Translations under genes and position numbers: made by a program
Shown: piece by piece, positions 25,787 through 38,400 of the stretch
How the letters are laid out: each line of letters opens with the position of its first letter
How positions within the stretch are numbered: the stretch's first letter is position 1
Assembly: GCA_030429565.1 (NCBI GenBank)
Contig: JAUIFE010000001.1
Span: forward strand, 1,240,001 to 1,304,000
Direction: 5' to 3'
DNA from: Holophagae bacterium
GTDB lineage: Bacteria; Acidobacteriota; Holophagae; Acanthopleuribacterales; Acanthopleuribacteraceae
Length of the DNA stretch: 64,000 nt
Notes under the pieces: generated by a model
Databases searched by the model: none
What the model was told of the DNA's origin: nothing
The model's input: only the letters and a program-made list of their open reading frames with translations

Positions 25787-26959
25787 CTAGGCGCGATTGA
25801 CGAGGTAACTGATTAAATTTCCAGCCCGTCGACCACCGGCAATATTGCGGGCAACCGGACCCAAGGTAAGTTCCCCAAGCGCGCCGGCGGTGAAGAGACG
25901 CGGATGCCAGCGCAAGAAACGATCGGTTTTGGGATAACCACAGGGCGACAGAGGAAGGTTGGCGCGCTTGGCGACCGATTCAATCATCCCTTGGGCGGGC
26001 GGCGCCGTTTCGAACCCAGTCGCCAGCAGCACGCGGTCGGCGACCAGGGTCTGATCCCCTACCCCGATGACCACCATGCCGTCCTGAAAAACGGCGCGGT
26101 CAACGCTACCTTGAAGCCACATAATGCGCCCGTCGCGGCGTTCCTTTTCCATGCGTCGGTAAACGTCACTCGGCATCGATCCGCGATAACGCGCGCCGTG
26201 AATTAAGCGGCGACGGACAATCACATCTTTTTCACGATTAAACCGGTTCATGTACTTGGGTCCCAACCAGCCGGGATCAGCGTCAAATTGATGCACCAAG
26301 GGCGGGTTTTTGGCCACAATCACGACGCGTTCGCCGCCACGGTGCAATGCCTTAAGCGCGAACTGAGCGGCACTGATCCCGGCCCCAACCACCACGGTTA
26401 AGCCGTCGACCGGCGCGCAATCACTACAAAAAGCCGGATCGAACAAGTGTGATACGGCGGCGCCGTCTTTTCGTAAAGCCGCGGCCCAGTCAGGCTGTCG
26501 GGGCGGCGCCGCGCCCAGCGCGGTGATCACCCGGCGTGCCCGCAGCACACCTTGATCCGTTTCAACCGCGACGTGTTTATCGGCCAAGGACAGTGAAAGC
26601 GCGCGTCCTTGAATTCGCAGCGCGTCCAAATCATTGGATTGGATAACGTGGCGGCAATGGGCGTTGAACATGCTCAGCTTGGGCCGTTCGTAGGGCGCAA
26701 TAGAAACGCGGCGTTCACGCCACTTGCGAGAAAATTGCTTCAGTGAGTTGGGCGGTAAATCAAGGTGATGCACCATCGGCGAGCGCAAATAAGTCATGCC
26801 GGTGTTGTTGGTGCGCCGCACCCAACCGGCAAGCGCTTCGTCTTCCGGATCGAGTACGCGAATTTTATCGACGGGGACATGGCAGACACCGGTCAACACG
26901 TGGGACAAGTAGGTCCCTTGGATCCCGCCACCAATAACAAGCCAATTTAACATGTTCAC
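25787..26959 (-). CDS. FAD/NAD(P)-binding oxidoreductase
   Basis: 390 residues. It begins at GTG 26959 behind GGAGG; the start overlaps the stop of the MerC-like gene (GTGA). The first dinucleotide fold is at VIGGGIQG (G10-x-G12-x-x-G15), and a second, VVVGAGISAAQFA, near 190-202 should bind NAD(P)H. A later ATGFE motif is typical of flavin monooxygenases and lysine/ornithine N-hydroxylase relatives. The layout fits a class B flavoprotein rather than a glutathione-reductase type (no redox Cys pair). Coupled translation with a MerC-domain protein points to a metal-related role; the reaction is unknown. Confidence 0.85.
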   Translation of the reverse strand: MNMLNWLVIGGGIQGTYLSHVLTGVCHVPVDKIRVLDPEDEALAGWVRRTNNTGMTYLRSPMVHHLDLPPNSLKQFSRKWRERRVSIAPYERPKLSMFNAHCRHVIQSNDLDALRIQGRALSLSLADKHVAVETDQGVLRARRVITALGAAPPRQPDWAAALRKDGAAVSHLFDPAFCSDCAPVDGLTVVVGAGISAAQFALKALHRGGERVVIVAKNPPLVHQFDADPGWLGPKYMNRFNREKDVIVRRRLIHGARYRGSMPSDVYRRMEKERRDGRIMWLQGSVDRAVFQDGMVVIGVGDQTLVADRVLLATGFETAPPAQGMIESVAKRANLPLSPCGYPKTDRFLRWHPRLFTAGALGELTLGPVARNIAGGRRAGNLISYLVNRA

Positions 26960-27396
26960 AAGTTGTCCTCCGTGGTGCAGCAGTCGTGCGCCCCATTGCG
27001 GCGACGACGCTGCAGATTGATAAAATGTGCGCTGAGAAGTAGGCCGGTCCCGAGGGCGGTCAGGCCTTGTTCAGCCAGGCCGTTGGCAACATCTTCAAGA
27101 AACAACGCGGCAACCAACGAAACACAACCGAGTGCGCCTTGCCACAACACACGCACATGTCCGTGGTCCTGATACCCGGACAGAAAGGCCACCAAGGTCA
27201 GTGGCAGAAGGGTCAGGGTCAGGCCAAGATGCACGGATTCATCAGCCAAGGGTGCCAACACCGAAAAGACGGCAAAGAGGGGTGGAAGCAGAAAGCAATG
27301 GCATAGGCACAACAAAGAGAGACCGCCCCCTAGCCAGTCAAAGCCTGGCCGATAATGGATAAAAGGCTTGCGTAAAGGGGGATTGGTGACAGACAT
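26956..27396 (-). CDS. MerC-domain membrane protein
   Basis: 146 residues with four hydrophobic helices, the MerC layout. The first helix carries LLCLCHCFLLPP (Cys30, Cys32, His33, Cys34), the metal-binding signature, and a second pair of cysteines lies near the end (DCCTTED). GAGG precedes ATG 27396. MerC imports mercuric ions in mer operons, but no merA, merT or merR is present; stand-alone MerC-domain proteins often belong to zinc- or iron-responsive loci. It forms a two-gene operon with the flavoprotein downstream. A palindrome lies 30 bases upstream of the start. Confidence 0.8.
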   Translation of the reverse strand: MSVTNPPLRKPFIHYRPGFDWLGGGLSLLCLCHCFLLPPLFAVFSVLAPLADESVHLGLTLTLLPLTLVAFLSGYQDHGHVRVLWQGALGCVSLVAALFLEDVANGLAEQGLTALGTGLLLSAHFINLQRRRRNGAHDCCTTEDNL

Positions 27397-27425
27397 GGAT
27401 CAACCTCATTTTCAGCATTTGCGAA

Positions 27426-27439
27426 AACGATATATCGTT
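27426..27439. promoter_or_regulatory. Palindromic operator candidate (Fur/Zur-like) before the MerC gene
   Basis: A perfect 14-bp palindrome, AACGATATATCGTT, extended on the minus strand by TGAT before it, lies in AT-rich DNA 30 bases upstream of the MerC start. Size, AT content and position fit a Fur-family site (iron, zinc or manganese). The regulator is not in the window and the match to any one consensus is partial. Confidence 0.45.
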
Positions 27440-27801
27440 ATCATTAAAAAGTCGAGTCGTTTTTTGAGACACGGTTATCAAAAAAACGCAAGCGACCGCC
27501 ACCCAACCGCCCCGATTTGGAACCCACCTCGCCTTGCGCTTGGCTTCAGGCCACATTAAACGGAAAGGAAAAACAAGCGTGAGCACCTTGGACGCATTTG
27601 GGCGCCGGCACTCATGCGAAACCCTCTCTTTCTAGAAAGGCCTATCAGCGTTGTACTTTTTGGAAATTAGAACCATGGCAGTGCCGTAAGGCCGCCAAAA
27701 GGAGGGGCACACGCTTGGCCCGGGACACCAAACCGGCGCAAACCGGCGGCGACGAAAACACAAGCGCTCATGTCTTTTGAAGATTGCCTAAGACGGGGTC
27801 G
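27440..27801. other. Intergenic region, nothing recognised
   Basis: About 360 bases between the operator candidate and the end of the peptidase gene. No supported gene, repeat or terminator was found. Confidence 0.5.
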
Positions 27802-29028
27802 CTAAGGCGACACCTGCTTGCGCTGGGCGATGTCGGCCAAAACCCAGTCGAGAACGCGGTCTTTACCCACTTTGATGTCCTCGAAGGTCAACGGAATGAA
27901 CGTGTCGGGCAACAAGGTGATGCCGTCGACATCCTGAAAACGGTACAAGCGCTTGGAATACATCACCATCAACCCTGAATTGGGCAAGTTGAAACTGTCA
28001 CCGTCCTGGTAGCCGTAGGGCCGGGCGCCGGTGGGTTGGCCGACCAACTTGGCATTGAGCAGTTGGCGGAATTGGGCACTGTTGCTCATGGCGGCGGAAA
28101 AGGTGTTGTTGCTGATTAGCGTGTAAATGCCGTGTTGCCAGTCCAAACTGTCCAACAAAACAAGAAAACTCGCCAACCCAAGGCCGACAAAATAGTTGCC
28201 GCCAAAACAATCGCGAAAATCGATGATGAGGTTTTTGCTTCGCTTGCGGGAAACATAATCATGGACCTTTGTTCCAAAAGCGGTCATGCCGGCCACGTCG
28301 GGATAACGACTTAAATAAATGTAAAGCGTTTGGCCCTCGTCGAATGTGGCCATCCACAGGTTTTCATCGTGAACCACGACCCGTGTTCCGGGCTCACGGC
28401 GGGCCTTTAGTTGATGCGTAAAAACCGTGTTTTTGCTGGGAGCGACCTCAATGGTTTCTTGATTCCCATCCAACTCGAAGCGAAAACGGGCGTTGCCCGG
28501 TTGGATGATACCCAACCCGAGTAACACATCGGTATGGGTTAAATAGTGACCAACACGAACGTCGCGCGAGTAAGGGTTTTCCACAAATGGCACAACGGGC
28601 GCCAACTGTTCGATGACGGAGCCGACGGTTTGCCGATTGACCGCAAGCAAACGGGCACCCAACAGGTGGCGATGGGCCTCGCCGACGCCTACCACCCAGA
28701 CCTGGTCCCGTTGAACCAAAAACTCAAACGGGAAGGAAGGCGCACCTCGTCCCCAAAGCGGGATGGCGGTATGACCGTCACCAACAGAATGATGGAGTTG
28801 CATCAGGGCAACAATAACCTGCTGTTCGGTGCTTTGGGAGAGGTTGGCGCGGATTTGAGCAAGGCGTTGCTTAAATTGTGTTTCCGACAGGCTGTGGAAA
28901 AGATCGATATGCCTGTCGCTCAGTTTCCGCTCATAAACCTGCAGATCTTCTTCCCAACGGGAGACCTGCTCCGCGGTCAGCAGATCGACGGCCCCAAAAG
29001 TCAATAACAGCATCGTAGCAAAAACCAC
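27802..29028 (-). CDS. S41-family peptidase-like protein, exported
   Basis: 408 residues from GTG 29028 (AGGAGG four bases upstream; an in-frame ATG five codons later is possible). Residues 1-18 are a signal peptide. The middle (about 75-100) has the HHSVGDGHTAI segment typical of the N-terminal part of S41 proteases. The catalytic core from about 250 has LIIDFRDCFGGN, the strand and Gly turn of the family's oxyanion region, and NNTFSAAMSN with the expected nucleophile Ser near 311. A clear PDZ domain is not evident. C-terminal processing peptidases cut periplasmic proteins near their ends. It is divergent from the giant gene at 29405, with 376 bases between them. Confidence 0.8.
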   Translation of the reverse strand: MVFATMLLLTFGAVDLLTAEQVSRWEEDLQVYERKLSDRHIDLFHSLSETQFKQRLAQIRANLSQSTEQQVIVALMQLHHSVGDGHTAIPLWGRGAPSFPFEFLVQRDQVWVVGVGEAHRHLLGARLLAVNRQTVGSVIEQLAPVVPFVENPYSRDVRVGHYLTHTDVLLGLGIIQPGNARFRFELDGNQETIEVAPSKNTVFTHQLKARREPGTRVVVHDENLWMATFDEGQTLYIYLSRYPDVAGMTAFGTKVHDYVSRKRSKNLIIDFRDCFGGNYFVGLGLASFLVLLDSLDWQHGIYTLISNNTFSAAMSNSAQFRQLLNAKLVGQPTGARPYGYQDGDSFNLPNSGLMVMYSKRLYRFQDVDGITLLPDTFIPLTFEDIKVGKDRVLDWVLADIAQRKQVSP

Positions 29029-29404
29029 GCATCCTCCTCGCTTAACATCATTTGAGGCAGTTTACCATTGGCCCGACCAAGACATTGACTCTTTTCCGTC
29101 ACAGAAAACGCAACCGGGTTCGGCTCGATCGCCATTGGCACGAGCAGAAAGCCGCAACATGCAAAGTGGAAGCGATCCAAAAAATCACCCCAATTTGGAT
29201 TCACGGCAGCGCCTTTTTACGAGCAAACAGCCATTTTCCACAAACGACATTGACTTTGCTCAAAATACGTTCAGATTACATTGAAACAATGATTTATAGA
29301 CACTGTGGTTTTTCGCCGTCTTTGTGTGCTTTTTGGGCAAGGTGGGTCGCGATTTTGGCTTCTCCCCCGCCTGAGCGCGACTGAAACCGGGTCAAGGGAA
29401 CTTT
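29029..29404. other. Divergent intergenic region upstream of the giant gene
   Basis: No gene. Promoters for both neighbours should lie here. On the plus strand TTGACT at 29250-29255 is a good -35 element; 18 bases later GATTAC (29274-29279) is only a weak -10. Nothing else stands out. Confidence 0.4.
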
Positions 29405-32400
29405 ATGCCGCAACCCAAACGCTTTTTTGGTTTTATGGTGCTTACTTTTTTCAGCACCATCCTGCTAACAGCGCAGGAAAGAGTTGTCACGGAGATTGAG
29501 CCCAACAACACCACGGCGACGGCGACCTTGCCGACACCACCGGGCGACGAAGGTCGCGGATTTCGCAAAGTGATCTTGCTGGGACGTCTGGAAAACGGCG
29601 ACGATTTGGATGTGATGCAAATCAACTTAACGGCAGGTGAAACACTGTCGCTGTACCTGGAAGGCGCCGACCAACAGGACCCCCCCAGCTTGGTGCTACG
29701 CGATCCTCAAGGTTCGGTCATCCAGCGACTCACCAACGATGTTGCGAACAGGAACCTGACCCTTCCGGGCTATCTCGTCCCCACCACGGGCGCTTACTAC
29801 CTGCAAGTCGACAGCAACGGAGAAACGCTCGATGCCGCGCTCTATTACCGGTTGCGTGTTTTTGCGGCGTCGCAACCAACGCTGGAACAAGACGGCGACG
29901 GCGCCAACGACACCCTCGTCACAGCCGAACCCTTGTCTTTTGAGACATTTCCCGGTCGAAACCAAACCCAAGTCGCCGGTCAAGTTCTCAGCACCGTGAT
30001 CCGTGGCGGCCCCGCCGATCAAGACTATTTCACCCTGGGCCGACTCACGGCGGGTCAACAGGTTGCCGTGATCGCCCATCAGCCGCAGCGCACGCCTTTT
30101 CTACCGCAACTCAGCTTGGTGGATGAAGCCGACGGGGTGCTGGTCACCAACCGGGGCAGCCTGAATTACGAAATCCCCGCGACGGGAACGTACGCCGTGC
30201 GGGTCACTTCGGTCGACTATGTTGGAAACTACGGTTTTTTCCCCGACCAGGCCTACCACCTCAAGGTGGCGCTCAGTGATCACACCGTCTTCCAGGTGCT
30301 CGACGTCCAGAATTTACCGGCGGCAGACAGCGAAACCGACAAACTGATCGGCGGTTTTACGGTGGTCTTCACCCAACCGGCGCGTGAACCGTTCGCGGCA
30401 GGCGCGGCGGTCCTGACCGATGCCGTCGACGGTGTGTTCGATAACGGTGACGACATCCACATTCCGATTAGCGTGAGCACGCAGACAACCCATGCGGTCA
30501 CCTTCTCCATCGACGACGGCCCGCTCTATCAAGGCCGATACCGCTTGACCCTCAACCAAGGCGTTTTATCGGCGTCGGGTGATCCCTTCGACGGCGACCA
30601 GGACGGGGCAGCGGGCGGCGTGTACCACCACCCTTTTGAGATTCGCCTACCAATAGGATTCCAGCTTGAGGACCGGGATAACGAGAGTTACCTCACCGCA
30701 ACGCCGTTCGATTTTGTTGCCGATCCGGGAGAATTACCCTTTTTCCGCTTGAACCAGCCCATTCTGGGTTCCATCGATCCGAATGGTGATCGCGATATGT
30801 ATCGCTTCTTCGCCAGGCAGGATGAAACCTACGACATTCGCGTCGATGGTCAAGGTCTGGGACGATGGCGGCTTTTGTTGTGGCGCGTATCCGACGGCGA
30901 ATTGGTCAGTGATCGCACCAGCTTCCCTCCTTTTACCAGTTTAAACATGACGATCGGCGGCTTAGAGAGCGACGGCTACTTCCTGGAGATCTCAAACCTC
31001 AGCCACGGGGTGCCGGGTAATTACGTGGTCAGTGCGGTAAAAACAGCCGACCTGCCGTTGGAAGTAAGTCCACCGCCGTTCACGCTGGACGGTGGCGAGC
31101 GCTCAGCGCGCGTGGTCGGGTTCATCGACGCGCCCCTTTTCGACGAAGCGGATCGAGACAGTTACAGCCTGGGTGGGTTGTCGCCGGGTGATGTGGTCGA
31201 AGTCGATTTAACCCGTTTTAACGACACGGCGTGGCGCGCTCGCCTGAGCCTGGACGGCTATAACCTCGGCACCGTCGCAACCACGCTCAACGATACGCTG
31301 CGCTTTACCATTATTGAGGGGGGGTCTTACACCCTCAACGTGACGGGTGCCGAGCTCCACGATTTTGGCGATCAGGCCCGCTACCAAATCGACATGGTCG
31401 TTCGAGACGAAATACCGCCACAGGTGGTGTCTCACAGCTTGCCCACAATGGACAAACCCGGGCTGCAACCGCTGGAACAATTTGAGGTGGCATTCAGCGA
31501 ACGAACTCGGCGCTCGGCGAACCATCCCGACGCCATTCCGACGCTGGTGGAGGCGGGACCCGATGGGTTTTTTGACAGCGCCGACGACGTCGCCTACAAC
31601 TTGTGGGTCGGATCCAACCTGAGCGCCTTTCCCAAGTACGAGATCCAAAACGGACCGCTCTCGACGGGTCACTACCGCCTTCGGTTGGCGCCGGGTCGCG
31701 AGGACGACGTCGGCTTCTTGCTGGACGGCAACGGTGACGGCGTCGGCGGCGACGCGTTCTACCACGAATTCAGGTTGCTGCTGCCCGACGGTTTCATCCT
31801 GGAAGACGGTTATAACGGCAACCCAGACGTCGCCACGGCTTTATCGCTGGTAGAAGACCCGGTCGGCAGCGGTCATTTCCGCTTGGCGGCGCCGGGGATG
31901 GGCCAGTTCCACGGCGATTTTGATTACTGGCAACTGCCCTTGCAGGCGGGCGACCGGCTCAACCTGTACGCCGATACCTTTGCCGGTTACATGGATGTGT
32001 TCGGCGGGTTCGGCCCGCCCCTGGAACTGGTGCTGCGCCCGGCCGAGAGCCAAACATCGCGCATCGCGGATCTGCAAACCACGGCGGGTAACAGCGTGGT
32101 CCTTTCCGATTACGTGGCGCCGAGCGACGGCACCTACCTCATTCGCCTACAGCGCAGCCAGGGTGGCTGGGCCAACTACCAACTCCATGCCCAAGTCTTG
32201 CGCGGCCCCGAGCACAACATCGAAAGCGATTATCGCGACGCCAATGACAGCCTTGCCGGAGCCGAACCCGTCGTGTACGTCACCGAAAACGGCGGTAAAC
32301 AGGCGGTCGCTTACGGCACCATCACGCCGCATCACGGATTGGTTGGCGATCTCGACCACTGGGATCTGGGCACTTTTCTCGCGGGCGACCCTTTAACGCT

Positions 32401-35400
32401 CAGCATCGAGCGCCCGAGTAACGGACGCCTCGCGGCCACAATCCGCGTCTTCGACAGTCAAGGTCAAGCGGTCGCGGACGCCGACGGCCGCCCCGACGAC
32501 GATCATTTCGAAGCGATTTTACCGGCCGATGGTCGCTACATCGCCCAAATCGGGCAACACTACTGGGCGTTCCAGGGCCGCCGTTACCAGCTCACCACGG
32601 CCACCGGTTTCGAGGCCGCCGTTGCCGAAGCCGACGTACGCGGCGCGACCCTCGCCACGATCGATTCGCTCGAAGAACAAACTTTTTTGTGGTACTACCT
32701 GGCCCGGACGATTGATATCGGGCTGGGGCTCAACGACGGCAACCAAGACGGACAGTGGACCTGGCAAGACGGTACCCCGCTAGACCTCGACTGTTGGGCC
32801 GAAAACAGCCCGGCACCGCAAGGCACCTCGGTCAGCGTGCTCGACCACCGCCGCGGCCAGTGGGTTGACCGTGAAGACGACCCGCACCACTACGTGCTTG
32901 AATCGGCCGATAGCGACCCGCAAGCGTTGGCGGCACCGGGCGCCTTTGCGCAGTATATACTGCACATCCGCCCCGGTGATCAGCAGCCGCCGCAAGTGGT
33001 CGCCCTGCCCGATTTACCGCCGAGCGGCGCAGACACCCGCGCTCCCAGCGACTTCCTAACCGTTCAGTTCAGCGAATCGCTCGACCCCGCCAGCCTGCCC
33101 TCGGCGCCGGATTGGGTGCTTGTCGGCAATACCACCTTCTACGTCTCACCCGAGGAAATGACACGTCCCCAAGCGGCGGCGTGGGCGCAGGAACGCGGCC
33201 TGGTTTTAGCCACCATTGCCGACGCCGAACAGGATTTGGCCGTTTTTCGACTATTGGGTTACGAACGCCTTTGGCTGGGTTTGCAAGACAGCGACGGTGA
33301 TCGCGTTTATACCTGGGACGGGGACGACAGTCCCTACCGCAATTGGGAAAACAACCCGGCACCTTACCCCTACGTGACCTTACATCCGTTTTCGGGTAAA
33401 TGGATCGCCGAACCGGAAACGCAAACGGCGCGCGCCCTGGTCGCCTTTGAAACGGGCACCCATCCCGACGCTGACGGCGACGGCCTGATTGACGCCGTCG
33501 ACTTGTTCCCTGCAGACGCGGGCAACGCCTGGTCGCTGACCGCCGCCGGCGCGGACGAGGTGTTCGACAGCAACGACGACCGCAACTATCCACTGCTGTT
33601 GGTCGATCGCAATGCCGTCGTCGATGAGATCACCTTAAAGGTCGCCGACCATTCACTGCCGGAAGGCCGCTATCGCCTGACCCTGAGCGGTCAAATTCAC
33701 GACACCGGCGGCAATGGTTTGGATGGAAACGGCGACGGCCAGGGCGGTGACGACTTCCATCACTTCTTCAACGTCCGCTACCGGGTCGCCCCCTATACCT
33801 CGGCCGGGGAACGAAATCACAACGTCGCCGCAGCCGTACCGCTGACGCTGACCCCCAGCAACGCCGATGGGCGCCTCCTACTCACCGAGGCCCATGGCTT
33901 TGGCGCCGTTTTTGCCGGCGACCGCGATTACTTTTCCTTTGAGGGCCGCGCGGGCGACCGCATCGCCCTGACGGCGGAACCGCGTTTCGATTCCGATTGG
34001 CACGGCCTCAGTGTGTTGCTCTTCAACGACGATCTCAGCTATCGTTTCGGCAACACCGCCACCGCCAACGGCGTCGCAGCCCAAATTTCAAATCATCTTC
34101 TCGACCGTGACGGAACCTATTACTTCGCGGTAGGTTACGCCAACGGGAACACCCATTACCAGGCCCACTTGGAAATCGCCCGCAACCTGCAACTGGAAAC
34201 GGATGCGGGTGACAACAACCACCCCACCCAGGCCGAATCTTTGATGTTCACCCCGCAGGCAGGCGGTCAAGCAGCCGAACTGACCGGCAGCTTGGCACGC
34301 CAGGATATCGATTACTTCCTGATCGGCGCATTACCCGTCGGGCAAGCGTTAACCATCACCCCGACGCTGCTCCCCGAGGCCACCCTGGCCCCGCGCTTCT
34401 TGTTGCTTGATCCCAACCTCCAAACGGTGGCGGAATCGTCGGGATCGGTGATGCACTGGCAAGTTACCGAAGAGGGCCCCTACTACCTGGTGGTGGACAA
34501 CCAACCCTACCGTGTACGCAACGGGCGTCGCTACCACATCAGCGATGATCTCACCTACGACGCGCTGGTAAACGATGCCGATCTCGAGCCCGCCGTTATT
34601 GTGGATCGCGAGGAATTCGAAGACGTCGTCCAATGGGTGTTGGGTAACGCCGTTCGCTCGGTCGGCTACTTGGATCTGGATCTTGACGGTGATTTCGATT
34701 GGATCGACGGTCATCCCGACCCCGGTGACTTCCTCAATTGGGCCCAAGGCGAACCGCATCGCGGCAACGCCGTGGCCAGGATCGACGGCAACCACGGTTG
34801 GTGGGGAACCCGGCGTGCGAGCAGTCAGCAGCGCTGGCTGATTAAAGACAACGATCCGGCCGAACGTGACCTGGTCGCGCCCGGTCCCTACGGCCAGTAC
34901 CTGTTTCGGGTCGAGATGTTCGACAATGCGCCACCGTTCCTGCGCCAAACCGAAGGTTTGCCGGATCAAAACGGCGTCGCGCGTTTCTCCTTCACCACCT
35001 TCTCACTGCAATTTAGCGAGCCTATTTCGCTAGATTCCCTGCGTATGAGCCATCAAACCCCGGCCGAATTTGATCTGCGCCGCGCCGGTGACGACGGCCT
35101 GTTTGACACCACCGACGACATCACCCTCCAGCTTCAGTTCAGCAGCAGCCAAGATCAGCGCACCTTCGATCTGCGTATCCTTGACGGCCCCCCCCAGGCC
35201 GGCTTCTACCGGTTCACCATTCCCGCCGGCCTCACCGATTTGGCTGGGAACCCCTTTGACGGCAACCACGACGGTCTCGGCGGCGATCCTTTGTTCCGCC
35301 ACTTCCACATCAACGTGCCGGAAAACGTCGTCTTCGAAAGGTTCGACAACCATGAGCCGCAAAACGGCGCCACGCTTGTCCTGCGCGAAGATCCGGCCGG

Positions 35401-38400
35401 CAGCGGTTTTTTCCAAACCGAACAAGACGGTTACGGCGTGCTGGAACCATTAGACGACCTCGATTTTTGGCGCTTTGAAGGCCGGGCCGGCGCCCAGGTC
35501 GCCGTTTGGGTCGTCCCACAACAGCCCGGCCTCCAAGTGAACCTTGACCTTCACGATCCCGCCGGCAACCCCATCGGCGCCGCGACCGACGGCGCCGCCA
35601 ACCTGGACGGCGAGAACCGAAGCGCCTACCTCAGTTTCGCGGAATTACCCAGCGACGGCACCTACCGCATCCTCATCCAGGAAGGGAGCTTGGCGCCGGG
35701 CGAAACCGATTACCGACTGCGCCTGGAAATGGGGGTCGGCGTTCAACTGGAGTCCGACGTCCGGGACGCCAATCGCCATGCCGCCAACGCCGATCATTTG
35801 GTATTCACGCCATCGAACGGCGCGGATTACGCCCGTTTTGCCGGCAAGATCGCCCCTGCGCTGAACAATGTCCGCGACCGCGATACCTTTGATTTAAGCG
35901 AACGCAATCCCGGCACCACGATTCTGCTCGCGCAACAGCCGATGACGCACAGCACATTGCAACCCCAGATCACCTTGGTCAACCGTCTCGAGGAACCATT
36001 GGGCATTCGCCAAGGGCCGCGCACGGGTTACCTACGCCTGGATGTCACCGAAACCAACGATTATGCGGCGGCGATTGCCGGTGTCAACGGCGACGGCCGC
36101 CAGGCCCACTACTTGCTCGACACCCTAATCCTCCCGACGCAATCACTCGACTTTGCCGATTTGGCCGCGGTCGACGTGCACCATCCCGAACAGGCCCAAG
36201 CAGGTGCAAACGTGCAACTGACATGGCGTGTCGGCAATTATGGGGCGGGCCCAACTGCCGTGACGCAGCGTTTGGACCGGGTCGTGCTCTCCATGGATGA
36301 TCAACTCGGCAACAGCGACGACCGGGTTTTAACCGAAGTCGTGCGCAACACAACCCTGGCAGCGGGGAGCTTTGACACCGTCACCGTCAACCCGGCGCTG
36401 CCCGCTGATCTAACCGGTGCTTGGTGGGTTTTTGTTTTAGCGGACGCCGACAACCACGTGCCGGAACTTATATTCGAAACCAATAACGCCGACCACGGCG
36501 CCGCGCCCCTCCTGATTCACGCCGACAACACCGGTCCGCAACTGCGGGTTTCATCCCTGAGCGTGGACCCAAGCTTGACCCCCAACAGCCAGGTCACCTT
36601 GCGCTGGACCCTGGCCAATCTCGGCCAAACCGACGCACCGGCAAGTTATGACCGCCTGTGGTTGTCACAAGACAACCTTTTGGGTGACGACCTGCTCCTC
36701 GGTCGATTCCGCGCCAAACCCCTGGCTGCCGCGAGTGATGTCATTCGCACTGTTCCATTTAAGGTGCCCACCACGCTGGGGATTTCCGGCAGTTTGTATT
36801 TAATTCTCGAAAGTGACAGCGACCATCAAATCACCGAAAGCGATGAAAGCGACAACATCACGATCACAGCGGTGGATGTGCCTGAACGGATCTTTTTAGA
36901 GGTAAACGACACACAGTTAAACGAAGGGCAAAGCACCCTAGCGCATATCACCCGAAGTGGTGCGCTCGACACCGCGCTCAATCTCAACCTTGGCGGCCAA
37001 CCAGATGGTGAAATCGAGGTACCGGCTTCGCTGTCTTTGGCGAGCGGTGTCGTCCAGCAGTCGTTTACGGTGACCGCCCGCGCCGACGGCATCCCGGAGC
37101 CAAACGAAACAGTCCAACTGCACATCGGCAATGGGACACTCGCCGCCGTTGCCGACCTGTTAATCCGCGACCACGACCGCAACAGCTTACAGATGACGCT
37201 TGGCACATCATCATTGCTCGAAGGCCAGACGACGACAATCACGTTGCGGCGCCTGGGCGACACCACCGAACGGGTGACGGTTTATTTAGCGGCGACGCCG
37301 GCGGTTCGTTTGAACCTTGCCAAGCAAACCCATTTTGAAATCGGTGCGGCGGAAACCTCGCTTAATATCCAATTTGTCGACGACGACTTGGTTGATGCGG
37401 GCCGGGAAACGATCACGATTGTGGCGCGGGCCGAGGGTTACCATGCGGCGCAGCAAAACCTGACCCTCGTCGACAACGATACGCCGACACTGGCCCTGCA
37501 GCCGGCCGGCGAAACCCTGTTCGAAAATGCAGCGCAACCCCTGTCCCTGCGTGTGCAACGCGCGACACCCGCCGGCGCGCCGTTGCACATCAAGCTGTCG
37601 GCCGAACCCGCCGGCCTGGTCGACCTGCCAGAGTCAATCACCATTCCCGCCGATCAAAGTGCGGTCCAGTTCACCCTGTTCCCGCGCGACAACGACTTGG
37701 TGGACGGCACGCGCAGCGCCACCATCACCGCCGTTGCGGTCGCCACCCGAACGGGGCTCGCCTTGGCCGAAACCGCCGTGTCCCAAACGATCACATTGTT
37801 AGACGACGAATCAAGGCTGCGTTGGGACCTCGAGCAAATAGCCTTGCCGAGCGGAGCCGAAACCGTGGCGACGCTAACCCGAGGCGGCGATCCCAGGGCA
37901 GCGCTGGAAGTTGTGCTCAGTGCCGCGCCGGCAGCGGCCGTGTTGCTACCGGAACGGGTTCTCTTTCAGCCAGGTGCAAATCAAACAACCTTCCCTGTCG
38001 CCACCCGTCAAAGCGAACAGGTCGGCGATCTGGCAGTTGTTCTCAGCGCGGCGGCGCCGGGTTTTGAAAGCAGCAGCAGCACTTTAACGGTGACCGACCG
38101 TGCGCGGCCAAACCTGTACGTGGAAACCATTTTGCTACCGGCCGAGTTACCGGCGGGCGAGCCATTCACGGTGACCTACCGCGTGCGCAATCGGGGCACC
38201 GCGCCCGCTCGGGTCGACAGCCGCGACGGCGCGATTGCGGCCTGGAGCGACCGCATCCTTTTCGCCAGAGACCGCGCCCCCGGCAACGACATCCTTGCCG
38301 CCGAGCCAAGCAGCGGTCGCGTGTTGGCGCCGGGCGAAGCGCTCACGCGTGCGCGTTTGGTGACCGCGCCCAACGAGATCGGCACCTTCTGGATCCGCAT

